Assembly (NCBI GenBank): GCA_027035765.1
Contig: JALVUD010000037.1
Span: forward strand, 1 to 64,000
Direction of reading: 5' to 3'
DNA from: Campylobacteraceae bacterium
GTDB lineage: Bacteria > Campylobacterota > Campylobacteria > Campylobacterales > Sulfurovaceae
Length of the DNA stretch: 64,000 nucleotides
Program-made: the position numbers and the translations under genes
Shown here: positions 1 to 7,547 of the stretch, one piece after another
How the letters are laid out: the number at the start of each line of letters is the position of its first letter
How positions within the stretch are numbered: the first letter of the stretch is position 1
The notes under the pieces: generated by a model
The model's input: the letters and a program-made list of their open reading frames with translations, nothing else
Database searches by the model: none
What the model was told of the DNA's origin: nothing

Positions 1-1
1 G

Positions 2-355
2 CCGGGAATGGCGGGGATCGTCCTGACGGTGGGGATGGCGGTGGACGCCAACGTCATCATCAACGAACGGATACGGGAGCTGCTGCGGGAAGGGGCCTCG
101 ATCCCCAAGGCGATCGAAGAGGGCTACGCCAACGCCTTCACCGCGATCTGGGACGCCAACGTCACGACCCTGATCTCGGCGGTGGTACTCTACGCCTACG
201 GAACCGGTCCCATCAAAGGTTTCGCCCTGACCATGAGCATCGGTATCCTGGCATCGATGCTGACGGCGATTCTCGGAACCCACGGCATCTATCAATCTCT
301 GCTGGGTAAAATCCGGCGGGAGAAGCTGAACTTCTGGTTCGGCATCAAGGCATAG
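2..355 (+). CDS. secD: SecD, protein translocase subunit (C-terminal part, cut by window start)
   Basis: The reading frame is open from base 2, so only the last ~117 codons are seen. SecD with SecF forms the inner-membrane accessory complex that uses proton motive force to help SecYEG export proteins. The visible part is the conserved C-terminal membrane region of the RND-like fold, including [16 protein letters not shown] near its start, which matches the SecD signature, then two hydrophobic helices and a short basic tail. secF starts 8 nt after the stop, the usual secDF operon order. The true start lies upstream of the window. Confidence 0.95.
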   Translation, partial: PGMAGIVLTVGMAVDANVIINERIRELLREGASIPKAIEEGYANAFTAIWDANVTTLISAVVLYAYGTGPIKGFALTMSIGILASMLTAILGTHGIYQSLLGKIRREKLNFWFGIKA

Positions 356-363
356 GAGAGCAT

Positions 364-1335
364 ATGGAACTGTTCAGATACAACAAACCGATCAACTTTA
401 TGGGGGCGAGCCGGAAATTCGGTCTGCTCTCTCTGGTGCTGGTTCTGCTCTCCTGGGGGCTCATCTTTACCAAAGGGTTCAACTACGGGATCGACTTCGC
501 CGGAGGAACCCTGATCCAGCTCAAATACAAAGGGGAGGCCCCCCTGAAGAAGATCCGGGAGGATCTGGCCAGGCATAAAGCCTTCAAAGACGCCACCGTG
601 ACCTATTTCGGCAGCCAATCCGAGGTCGTTATCCGCACCAAGAGCAGCTCCAAATCCGTGGGCAAGGATGTGGGTGACGAGGTGCGGACCATGCTCAAGG
701 ATACCGGCAGCTTCGAAGTCCGCCGGGTCGATATGGTCGGCCCCAAGATCGGAAGCGAGCTCAAAGAGAAGGGGCTCATGGCCATGGTCCTGGCGATCCT
801 GGGCATCCTGATCTACGTCTCAGTTCGTTTCGAATGGCGTTTCGCCCTGGCGTCGGTTCTGGCCCTGGTGCACGACGTGAGCATTGCTATGGGGGCGATC
901 GTCCTTTTTGGGGTGGAGGTCAATCTGGACATCCTGGCGGCACTCCTGACCCTGCTGGGATACTCCCTCAACGACACCATCATCGTCTTTGACCGGATCC
1001 GGGAGGGGCTGCAGAAGATCAAAGACCCCGACCTGGCCGGCATCATCAACGAATCGATCACCCGAACCCTCTCCCGGACGGTGCTGACGTCGCTGACCAC
1101 CTTCTTCGTGGTCCTTTCGCTCTTCCTTTTCGGGGGCGAGATCATTTATGGGTTCAGCTTCACCATGCTGGTGGGGATCATCGTGGGAACCTACTCCTCC
1201 ATCTTCATCGCCTCGCCGCTGCTGATGTGGCTGGGCTTCGATGTGAAGGCTTTCCGGGCCAAAGAGGCGGAGAAGCGCAAGCGGGAGAAGGAGAAAGAGA
1301 AGATGCGGGCCATGTACGAGCAGGGAACGATCTAG
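364..1335 (+). CDS. secF: SecF, protein translocase subunit
   Basis: A 323-residue partner of SecD in Sec-dependent export. It has an N-terminal membrane helix (about residues 15-35), the GIDFAGG motif typical of SecF at about residue 42, a periplasmic domain, then the five-helix block with LGYSLNDTIIVFDRIRE, the SecF signature. The C-terminus is a strongly charged Lys/Glu/Arg tail, as usual on the cytoplasmic side. Length is normal. The ATG follows a GGAGAG motif and is 8 nt behind secD. The stop is followed after 4 nt by a TGAGGAG tandem array. Confidence 0.96.
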   Translation: MELFRYNKPINFMGASRKFGLLSLVLVLLSWGLIFTKGFNYGIDFAGGTLIQLKYKGEAPLKKIREDLARHKAFKDATVTYFGSQSEVVIRTKSSSKSVGKDVGDEVRTMLKDTGSFEVRRVDMVGPKIGSELKEKGLMAMVLAILGILIYVSVRFEWRFALASVLALVHDVSIAMGAIVLFGVEVNLDILAALLTLLGYSLNDTIIVFDRIREGLQKIKDPDLAGIINESITRTLSRTVLTSLTTFFVVLSLFLFGGEIIYGFSFTMLVGIIVGTYSSIFIASPLLMWLGFDVKAFRAKEAEKRKREKEKEKMRAMYEQGTI

Positions 1336-1339
1336 TGAG

Positions 1340-1367
1340 TGAGGAGTGAGGAGTGAGGAGTGAGGAG
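1340..1367 (+). repeat. Heptamer array, 4 x TGAGGAG
   Basis: Four perfect tandem TGAGGAG units fill the gap between secF and the PatB-like gene. Read on the plus strand the array carries TGA in all three frames, plus GGAG motifs 6 nt before GTG triplets. The GTG at 1353, inside the array, is the only in-frame start seen for the next gene. Confidence 0.9.
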
Positions 1368-2534
1368 CGGGATGATGCGCCCTGTTATATCGATCGCCGC
1401 GGGAGTGGGTCGAGCAAGTGGGATGCTCTCGAGGAGCGCTTCGGGCGTTCGGACCTGATCCCGCTCTGGGTGGCGGACGGCGATTTCTGCGCTCCCCGCA
1501 CCGTTCGGGAGGCGATAGCAAAACGTGCCGAGCATCCCGTGTATGGATATACGGAATACGGCGAAGGATTTTTCGACGCCATAATCCACTGGTATCGCCG
1601 CCGCTTCGGCTGGGAAATCCGCCGTGAGTGGATCGTCCCCGAGCATGGGGTGGTCATCTCTCTCAATCTGGCCATCGAAGCCTACACTGAGTCCGGAGAC
1701 GGGGTGATCGTTCAGCCCCCTATCTATCCTCCTTTCCTCAAAGCGGTTCGCCATCACAAGCGTCGCCTTCTTGAAAATCGGTTGATTGTCGGAGAAGAAG
1801 GTTGCCGGATCGATTTCGAAGATCTGGAGGCCAAAGCGGCCGAGGCGAAGCTCCTGCTGCTCTGCTCCCCTCACAACCCAGCCACCCGGGCCTGGAGTGA
1901 AGAGGAGTTGCACCAGATCGCCCGGATCGCAGAGATGCACGATCTGATCGTGGTCTCCGACGAGATCCATAGCGACATCGTCTACGATCGGCCCCACCGC
2001 CCTTTTGCCACCCTTCCGGGGATGGCGGAGCGGAGCCTGGTGCTTCACGCCCCCTCCAAGACCTTCCATATCGCCGGCCTCAATACCTCCTATGCCGTTA
2101 TCCCGAACGCTTCGCTGCGACGGCGTTATCTGGCGGCCCACGACCGGGCGGGACTGGACAATGGCAACTGCTTCGGGATCGTCGCGCTGGAAGCGGCCTA
2201 TCGGGGCGGCGAAGCCTGGCTGGAGGCGATGCTGAAGATCTACCGGGAGAATATCGACTATGTCCGCGGTTTTCTGCAGGAACATACGCCGAAGATCCGC
2301 CCGCTTCCTGTGGAGGCGACCTATCTGATCTGGCTGGACTGCCGGGAACTGGGACTGGACGATGAGGCGCTGCAGCGTTTCTTTGTCGACAGGGCACGTC
2401 TGGCCCTCAATCCGGGGATCGGCTTCGGCGAAGCGGGCAGCGGCTTCATGCGGCTCAATGTCGCCACCTCCCGGGCCAATCTCGACGAGGTGATGCGGCG
2501 ACTCGGCGCAGCCTACCGGGAGTTGGAGGGATGA
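1353..2534 (+). CDS. patB: PatB/MalY-type PLP-dependent C-S lyase (cystathionine beta-lyase family)
   Basis: A fold-type I PLP enzyme of 393 residues. Members cleave C-S bonds of cystathionine or cysteine conjugates, giving pyruvate, ammonia and a thiol. Visible motifs are the family N-terminus IDRRGSGSSKWD at about residue 13, PLWVADGDF, CSPHNPATR at about residue 171, SDEIHSD, and the PLP lysine in SKTFHIAGLN. The only in-frame start is the GTG at 1353, inside the TGAGGAG array; the array also supplies GGAG at 1343-1346. Residues 1-8 are therefore repeat-encoded, and family similarity begins just after them. The two nearby ATGs (1372, 1375) are out of frame. The substrate cannot be read from sequence. 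Confidence 0.85.
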   Translation: MRSEERDDAPCYIDRRGSGSSKWDALEERFGRSDLIPLWVADGDFCAPRTVREAIAKRAEHPVYGYTEYGEGFFDAIIHWYRRRFGWEIRREWIVPEHGVVISLNLAIEAYTESGDGVIVQPPIYPPFLKAVRHHKRRLLENRLIVGEEGCRIDFEDLEAKAAEAKLLLLCSPHNPATRAWSEEELHQIARIAEMHDLIVVSDEIHSDIVYDRPHRPFATLPGMAERSLVLHAPSKTFHIAGLNTSYAVIPNASLRRRYLAAHDRAGLDNGNCFGIVALEAAYRGGEAWLEAMLKIYRENIDYVRGFLQEHTPKIRPLPVEATYLIWLDCRELGLDDEALQRFFVDRARLALNPGIGFGEAGSGFMRLNVATSRANLDEVMRRLGAAYRELEG

Positions 2535-3931
2535 TTCGAACCCTGGCGCTGCTCTGCCTCCTCCTGTCCGGGATCTTCAGCCCCCTCGCGGCGACCCTTC
2601 CGGCGGCGATCTCCCAACTGCTGATCAAAGACCGTATCGATCCTTCCCGGGTGAGCATCTACATCACGCCGACCAAAAGTTCGAGTATCCTGGTGGCGCA
2701 CCGGATCGATGCGCAGCGCAAACCCGCTTCGGTCATCAAACTGGCCACCACCTACTCGGCACTGCTGGAGTTCGGTCCCGGATGGCGCTGGCCGACCCGG
2801 TTTTTCTACACCGGAACGTTCCGGGACGGTACGATCACCGGGGATCTGGTGGTCAAGGCCTACGGTGACCCCACCCTTTCGTGCAAAGACCTGCCCAAAA
2901 TCGTAGAGCGCCTGCGACGGATCGGCGTACGGAAGATCGAGGGTGACCTCATTATCGATCGGAGTTTTTTCGCCGTGGATGACCGGATCAGTTCCGGTTT
3001 CGATAACCACCCCTACAGCGAATACAACGCCATGCCCGAGGCGTTGATGTTTGACGATCATCTCTGTCGGATTATCGTCGATCCCACTCATGGCACGGTG
3101 GAAAAGAAGATTCCCGATCCCGGGTTTCAGGTGATCGATCGTCTGCAATACAACGACAAAGCGTGCAGGGGACGCTACAGCTGGCCGAGAGTCCATATCA
3201 GCCGGGAGGGAGAACTCAGCACCGTGACGCTGGAAGGAACACTTTCGCGTCGCTGCAGACCGCGAACCGTCAAGGCAGTGCTCAGCCATCCCTATCAGAG
3301 TTTCACCGCAGCTTTTCTGCAGGAGCTGAAGGCAGGGGGGATTACTCTGGAGGGACGAATGCGCCTGGCGAAGCTCCCTGCCGGGGCCCGGGAGCTGATG
3401 ACCCACTATGCCGCCCCTCTGCAGAAGATCCTGGCCAAGACCAACAAACACTCCAACAATCTCTACGCCCGGCATATTTTTCTGCTGCTGGGGGCCAAGC
3501 GTCTCGGTGCTCCGGCAACGGTGGCCAAAGGACGCAAGGCGGTCCGGGAGATTCTGGGAGCCCGGGGAATTCTGGGTGAAGAGACGATTCTGGACAACGG
3601 CTGCGGCCTCAGCCGCCGTACCCGGACCACGGCGAGGGCGCTGCATCGTCTCCTGGAGGATGCCTACCGCCGTTATGCCTGGACCTGGATGGGTACCCTG
3701 GCGATCGCCGGGATGGACGGGACGGTCAAACGGCGCTTTCGAAACTCTCCCGTCCGTCGCCGCGCCTGGGTCAAGACCGGGACTCTCAAAGACGCCAAAA
3801 ATATCGCCGGCTACGTCAAAGGACGCTCCGGTAAACTTTACACCGTCGTGATCCTCTACAACGGTCCCGAGCGCTGGAAAGGCGCCCTGTTGGAAAATCA
3901 GATCCTGGAGTGGATCGTTAAAAACAAATGA
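2531..3931 (+). CDS. dacB: D-alanyl-D-alanine carboxypeptidase/endopeptidase, PBP4 type (peptidase S13)
   Basis: A periplasmic penicillin-binding enzyme of 466 residues that trims peptidoglycan stem peptides or cleaves cross-links. A hydrophobic signal peptide covers residues 1-20. The three serine-transferase motifs are present: S67-V-I-K70, the SNN motif in KHSNNLYARH (about residue 312) and KTG near residue 419 in VKTGTLKDAKNIAGYV. The spacing with a large insert between the first two motifs is characteristic of the S13 family. Its ATG overlaps the stop of the preceding gene by 4 nt (ATGA), so the two are probably co-translated although functionally unrelated. Confidence 0.92.
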   Translation: MIRTLALLCLLLSGIFSPLAATLPAAISQLLIKDRIDPSRVSIYITPTKSSSILVAHRIDAQRKPASVIKLATTYSALLEFGPGWRWPTRFFYTGTFRDGTITGDLVVKAYGDPTLSCKDLPKIVERLRRIGVRKIEGDLIIDRSFFAVDDRISSGFDNHPYSEYNAMPEALMFDDHLCRIIVDPTHGTVEKKIPDPGFQVIDRLQYNDKACRGRYSWPRVHISREGELSTVTLEGTLSRRCRPRTVKAVLSHPYQSFTAAFLQELKAGGITLEGRMRLAKLPAGARELMTHYAAPLQKILAKTNKHSNNLYARHIFLLLGAKRLGAPATVAKGRKAVREILGARGILGEETILDNGCGLSRRTRTTARALHRLLEDAYRRYAWTWMGTLAIAGMDGTVKRRFRNSPVRRRAWVKTGTLKDAKNIAGYVKGRSGKLYTVVILYNGPERWKGALLENQILEWIVKNK

Positions 3932-3940
3932 GAAGGCGGA

Positions 3941-4010
3941 AATTAGGAATTAGGAATTAGGAATTGATAAAGGAGTCAATTTCTAGTTACTGGTTACTAG
4001 TTACTAGTTG
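3941..4010 (+). repeat. Paired heptamer arrays (AATTAGG and CTAGTTA)
   Basis: Three AATTAGG units plus a degenerate fourth (3941-3968) and four CTAGTTA-type units (3983-4010) are separated by 14 nt. Both contain stop codons in several frames. They occupy most of the 103-nt gap between dacB and the aminotransferase; no convincing promoter is visible. Confidence 0.85.
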
Positions 4011-4034
4011 CTCCTCTTCTCCTGAAAGAGAAAG

Positions 4035-5213
4035 ATGAATTTTGAAACCTACCCGTTCGAAAAACTGACTCAGCTACTGGCAGATGTGACGCCCAACAGC
4101 GACTATTCGCCTATGAGCCTCACCATCGGGGAGCCCCAGTTCGAGACGCCGGAATTTATCCGGCGGGAGCTCTGCGACGCGGCGGCGCTGCTCAACAAAT
4201 ACCCCAAAACAGCCGGAGAGACCTATCTCAAAGAGGCGATGCTGAGCTATCTGCGGCAGCGTTTCGGGCTGGAGCTGGCAATGGATCAGCTGATCCCCAG
4301 CTTTGGGACCCGGGAGCTCCTCTTCAACTTTCCCCAGTTCTATCTGCACGACAAAGCCGATCCGATGATGGCTTTCCCCAATCCCTTCTACCAGATCTAC
4401 GAAGGGGCGGCGATTGCCAGCCGGGCCAAAATTGTTCATCTGGATCTGACCCCGGAGAACGGCTTCCAGCCTCCGATTGACGAATCGCTCCTCTCCCGCT
4501 GTGACCTGGTGATCCTCAATACCCCCAACAACCCCACCGCTTCGGTGATGCCCTTTGAACAGATGCAAGCCTGGGTGCAATTGGCACAAAAGCACGATTT
4601 CCTGCTGCTCAACGACGAGTGCTACATCGATCTCTGGCTCGAGCGTCCTCTCCCCTCTCTGCTGGAGGCGAGCATTGCCGCAGGCAACCCGGAGTTTCAT
4701 AACGTCCTGGTGATCAACTCCGTCTCCAAACGCTCCAGTGCTCCGGGCCTGCGCAGCGGATTCATCGCCGGGGACCGTAAGGTGCTCGAAGCGTATCTGC
4801 GCTACCGCACCTACGTGGGCTGCGCCTCCCCGCTGCCCCTGCAGCGGGCGGCTGCCAGAGCCTGGGAGGATCAGGAGCATGTGGAGGGTTTCCGCCGCAA
4901 GTACCGTCGCAACTTTGAACTGGCAGGGGAGATCCTGGGGGTAGAGGCTCCCGAGGCGACTTTCTATATCTGGATGGAGGTCGGGGATGAGCTGGCCTTT
5001 ACCCGGGAGCTCTATCGACGCTATAATCTGAAAGTCCTGCCCGGCTCTTTCCTGGGGCGCGACGGCGTCGGCAAGGGTTACGTCCGTCTGGCCCTGGTCT
5101 ACGAAGAGACGCCGATGCGGGAGGCGCTGGAGAGGATTGCCGCCTTTCGGCGGGAATGGGATAAGATGGAAGATGGAAGATTGAGGATGGAAGATGAGAA
5201 GGTTGAAAATTGA
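4035..5213 (+). CDS. PLP-dependent aminotransferase, DapC-like (probable succinyldiaminopimelate transaminase)
   Basis: A 392-residue class I/II aminotransferase. The gene order (this gene, a small conserved protein, murC, mutS2) resembles the Helicobacter arrangement, where the equivalent is annotated as an aminotransferase of the diaminopimelate/lysine branch, so a DapC role is inferred. Motifs: SLTIGEPQFETP at the N-terminus, NTPNNPTAS at residues 162-170, the PLP lysine K232 in SVSKRSSAPGLRSGF, and the C-terminal RLAL motif. The last ~16 residues (MEDGRLRMEDEKVEN) are encoded by an ATGGAAG array and look like a repeat-derived tail, not family sequence. Confidence 0.8.
   Translation: MNFETYPFEKLTQLLADVTPNSDYSPMSLTIGEPQFETPEFIRRELCDAAALLNKYPKTAGETYLKEAMLSYLRQRFGLELAMDQLIPSFGTRELLFNFPQFYLHDKADPMMAFPNPFYQIYEGAAIASRAKIVHLDLTPENGFQPPIDESLLSRCDLVILNTPNNPTASVMPFEQMQAWVQLAQKHDFLLLNDECYIDLWLERPLPSLLEASIAAGNPEFHNVLVINSVSKRSSAPGLRSGFIAGDRKVLEAYLRYRTYVGCASPLPLQRAAARAWEDQEHVEGFRRKYRRNFELAGEILGVEAPEATFYIWMEVGDELAFTRELYRRYNLKVLPGSFLGRDGVGKGYVRLALVYEETPMREALERIAAFRREWDKMEDGRLRMEDEKVEN
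5166..5193 (+). repeat. Heptamer array, 4 x ATGGAAG-type, inside the 3' end of the aminotransferase gene
   Basis: Units ATGGAAG, ATGGAAG, ATTGAGG, ATGGAAG (28 nt) followed by degenerate purine-rich sequence. It is translated as the C-terminal tail of the upstream protein; similar bases (GGATGGAATATG) lie at the start of the next gene. Confidence 0.8.
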
Positions 5214-5228
5214 AAATAAGGATGGAAT

Positions 5229-5852
5229 ATGAATCAACAGAATGATGAAGAAAGTATAGATCTGGAGGCGTTGAAAAAGGACCCCCAGTTTCAGGAGAAT
5301 CTGAAACTGCTGGAGAAGGAGATGCGGGCCCAACGCTCCATCGCCAAGGGATATCAGCTCCTGGATGCCAAACTGCTGATGGAGGCGGAGCAGGAGGAGA
5401 TCAATGATCTTTTCACCTTCATCGTCAACGAAGCCTTCGATCGGCTCTCCCAGACCCTGAGTGAAGGGGGTCGTTTCGATATGGCCGATCCCGAGCAGTG
5501 GGCGACGGCAAGGGCGGTCTACGAGCACGGGATCCAGCGCTACAGTGAAAACGATCAGAAAGGAGCCAGAGAGATCTTTCTGATCCTCTACTACCTCATC
5601 ACCGAAGAGGAGTTGCGCGACGCCATGATGATTCACGCCGCCGCCGTGGCGGCGGGGCACGATTTTGACAGCTTCATCGAGAATCTGGCGGATGTGAAAT
5701 CGATCGATCCCAATGATGCCAGCGCCTTTTTTATCACCAGCTTCGTCCAGCCCCAGGATATTCTGCTGCAGATGTTCGCCAAAGAGGTCGCCGAAGGGAA
5801 GGCGCTGCTGGCGAAGATGGAGGAGAACAGCAAAGCTTCGAATGAGGAATGA
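5229..5852 (+). CDS. Conserved hypothetical protein between dapC-like gene and murC
   Basis: A 207-residue, acidic, mainly alpha-helical protein with no signal peptide or membrane segment. I recognise no domain. A small gene of unknown function sits at the same place, next to murC and mutS2, in other Campylobacterota, which supports it being real. An N-terminal charged helical region (about residues 1-60) precedes helices resembling a TPR-like or all-alpha bundle. The start follows an AAGGATGG ribosome-binding site. The final residues NEE and the stop are provided by a TGAGGAA array, so the natural C-terminus may have been altered. Confidence 0.7.
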   Translation: MNQQNDEESIDLEALKKDPQFQENLKLLEKEMRAQRSIAKGYQLLDAKLLMEAEQEEINDLFTFIVNEAFDRLSQTLSEGGRFDMADPEQWATARAVYEHGIQRYSENDQKGAREIFLILYYLITEEELRDAMMIHAAAVAAGHDFDSFIENLADVKSIDPNDASAFFITSFVQPQDILLQMFAKEVAEGKALLAKMEENSKASNEE

Positions 5853-5929
5853 GGAATGAGGAATGAGGAATTTGGGCGTATCGAGATACGCCGCTTTGAT
5901 ACTATCGACTATCGACTAGCGACTAGCGA
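5843..5929 (+). repeat. Paired heptamer arrays (TGAGGAA and CTATCGA/CTAGCGA) around a hairpin
   Basis: Four perfect TGAGGAA units (5843-5870) overlap the end of the preceding gene and give its stop. Four CTATCGA/CTAGCGA units lie at 5902-5929. Between them is an 8-bp stem, GGCGTATC-GA-GATACGCC (5875-5892). Confidence 0.9.
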
Positions 5930-5932
5930 CTT

Positions 5933-5949
5933 TGCCGCCTTCGGCGGCA
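5933..5949 (+). repeat. Hairpin TGCCGCC-TTC-GGCGGCA just before the murC ribosome-binding site
   Basis: A perfect 7-bp stem with a TTC loop, ending 4 nt before the GGAGG of murC (5954-5958). It belongs to a set of GAA/TTC-loop hairpins with unrelated stems in this window. It could influence murC translation, but no regulator is evident. Confidence 0.75.
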
Positions 5950-5962
5950 CCCCGGAGGCGCT

Positions 5963-7285
5963 ATGAAAATCCACTTCATCGGCATCGGCGGGATCGGGCT
6001 TTCGGCGCTGGCCAAGTTCCTGGCGGGGCGGGGGCACCGCATCAGCGGTAGCGACATGCGCCAGAGCGAGATCACCGATGATCTGGCGCTCAACTACGGG
6101 GCCAAGATCACCATCCCCCACCACCCCGACGCGGTGGAGGGGGCGGACCGGGTGATCTACTCGGCGGCGGTACGCCCCAGCAATGTGGAGTATCAACGGG
6201 CCAAAGAGCTGGGGATCGAGCTGCTCAGCCGCAAGGAGGCGTTGAAGTTCATCCTGGAAGACAAAGAGGTCTACGCCGTCGGCGGGGCTCACGGCAAGAG
6301 CACCACTTCGGCCATGCTGGCGGCGCTTCTGCCCGAGACCAATGCCCTGATCGGCGCCATCAGCAAGCAGTTCGGCTCCAATGTCCGCAGCGCTCCCAAC
6401 GACCGGGTGGTCTTCGAAGCGGACGAGAGCGACGAGAGCTTCCTCAACTCCAACCCCCGTCTGGCTATCGTCACCAACGTCGAGCCGGAGCATATGGAGT
6501 ATTACCAGTACGACGAGACCCGCTTCTACAACGCCTACCGTAACTTCCTGGAACTGGCCGAGATCCGGGTCCTCAACGGGGAGGACCCTTTCCTGGCCTC
6601 CCTCCGGAAGACTCTTCCCTCGACCTATCTCTACCCCTCCGAGGATCTGGAGAATATCGAGTTCGTTCTGGTGGAGTGTGAACCCCACACCCGCTTTACT
6701 CTGCGGGGAGTCGGGTCTTTTGAAGTCTTCGGCTTCGGAGAGCATATCGCCCTGGATGCGGCCCTGGCGATCCGGGCGGCGATGGAGCTGGGGGAGGCGC
6801 CCGAGGCCCTGCGGGAACGTCTCCGGAACTACCGGGGGATCAAAAAGCGCTTCGACATCATCCAGAATGCCCCCGAGTCTGTCGTCATCGACGACTATGG
6901 CCATCACCCTACCGAGATCGCCGCGACGCTCAAAGCTCTGAAGACCTTTCAGAAAATGCGAAATCTCCCCCGCCTCAAGGTGATCTGGCAGCCCCACAAA
7001 TACACCCGGACCCTGGACAACCTCAAAGGCTTCGTCGAGTGTTTCGAAGGAGTGGACGAACTGGTGATCCTGCCGATCTGGTCCGCCGGCGAACTGGAGA
7101 TTCCTATCGACCTCAAAGGGGCCTTCAGCCGCTACGAGCCGATCATGGCCCACCGGGTCACCCGCGAAGACGGGATCGTCAAGATCCTGGACGAAAAGGG
7201 ACAGGTGATGCGGGAGTTCCGCGAGGGGCTCATCACCGCCTTCGGAGCGGGGGATATTACCTATCAGATACGAGGGATCAAGTGA
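5963..7285 (+). CDS. murC: UDP-N-acetylmuramate--L-alanine ligase MurC
   Basis: A 440-residue cytoplasmic Mur ligase adding L-Ala to UDP-MurNAc with ATP, the first step of the peptidoglycan stem peptide. It has the N-terminal Rossmann domain (FIGIGGIGLSALA, residues 5-17), the ATP-binding loop GGAHGKST (107-114), EADESDESFLN of the central domain, and DDYGHHPTEIAAT in the C-terminal half. Length is normal for MurC. The start has a good GGAGG site 4 nt upstream, directly behind a stable hairpin. mutS2 follows after a 262-nt repeat-filled gap. Confidence 0.95.
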   Translation: MKIHFIGIGGIGLSALAKFLAGRGHRISGSDMRQSEITDDLALNYGAKITIPHHPDAVEGADRVIYSAAVRPSNVEYQRAKELGIELLSRKEALKFILEDKEVYAVGGAHGKSTTSAMLAALLPETNALIGAISKQFGSNVRSAPNDRVVFEADESDESFLNSNPRLAIVTNVEPEHMEYYQYDETRFYNAYRNFLELAEIRVLNGEDPFLASLRKTLPSTYLYPSEDLENIEFVLVECEPHTRFTLRGVGSFEVFGFGEHIALDAALAIRAAMELGEAPEALRERLRNYRGIKKRFDIIQNAPESVVIDDYGHHPTEIAATLKALKTFQKMRNLPRLKVIWQPHKYTRTLDNLKGFVECFEGVDELVILPIWSAGELEIPIDLKGAFSRYEPIMAHRVTREDGIVKILDEKGQVMREFREGLITAFGAGDITYQIRGIK

Positions 7286-7326
7286 AGAGGGGGGTGAGAG
7301 TCAGCAGTCGTGGCGCCGTTGGCGCA

Positions 7327-7529
7327 GTCATTGGTCATTGGTCATTGGTCATTGGGGGCAGGGCTTCAGCCCTGCATGCGGGACTAAAGTCCCGCCTCCA
7401 AAAGAAAGCGTTGCGAAGCAACACCCCAAAACCATTCCTCATTAAAAAATTGTTATTAGTTGCTGGTTATTCATTACTAGTTTCCAATCTTCGGTTCCTC
7501 ATTCCTCATTCCTCATTCCTCACTCCTCA
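7327..7529 (+). repeat. Repeat-filled gap murC-mutS2: two heptamer arrays and several hairpins
   Basis: Four perfect GTCATTG units (7327-7354) and five TTCCTCA/CTCCTCA units (7495-7529) bracket three hairpins: GCAGGGCT-TC-AGCCCTGC (7358-7375), GCGGGACT-AA-AGTCCCGC (7378-7395) and GTTGC-GAA-GCAAC (7410-7422). The second array is preceded by TCGG, as at two other TTCCTCA arrays. No gene is supported here. Confidence 0.9.
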
Positions 7530-7530
7530 C

Positions 7531-7545
7531 TCGCACGGAGTGCGA
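7531..7545 (+). repeat. Hairpin TCGCAC-GGA-GTGCGA directly before the mutS2 start
   Basis: A perfect 6-bp stem with a GGA loop ends 2 nt before the mutS2 ATG. No ribosome-binding site is visible between it and the start, so the GGA of the loop may be the only weak Shine-Dalgarno-like element. Confidence 0.65.
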
Positions 7546-7547
7546 AT

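Noticed and set aside
7327-7529. CRISPR-like short repeats
   Set aside because: The 28-nt blocks are tandem heptamers without unique spacers, differ from site to site, and no cas genes are present.
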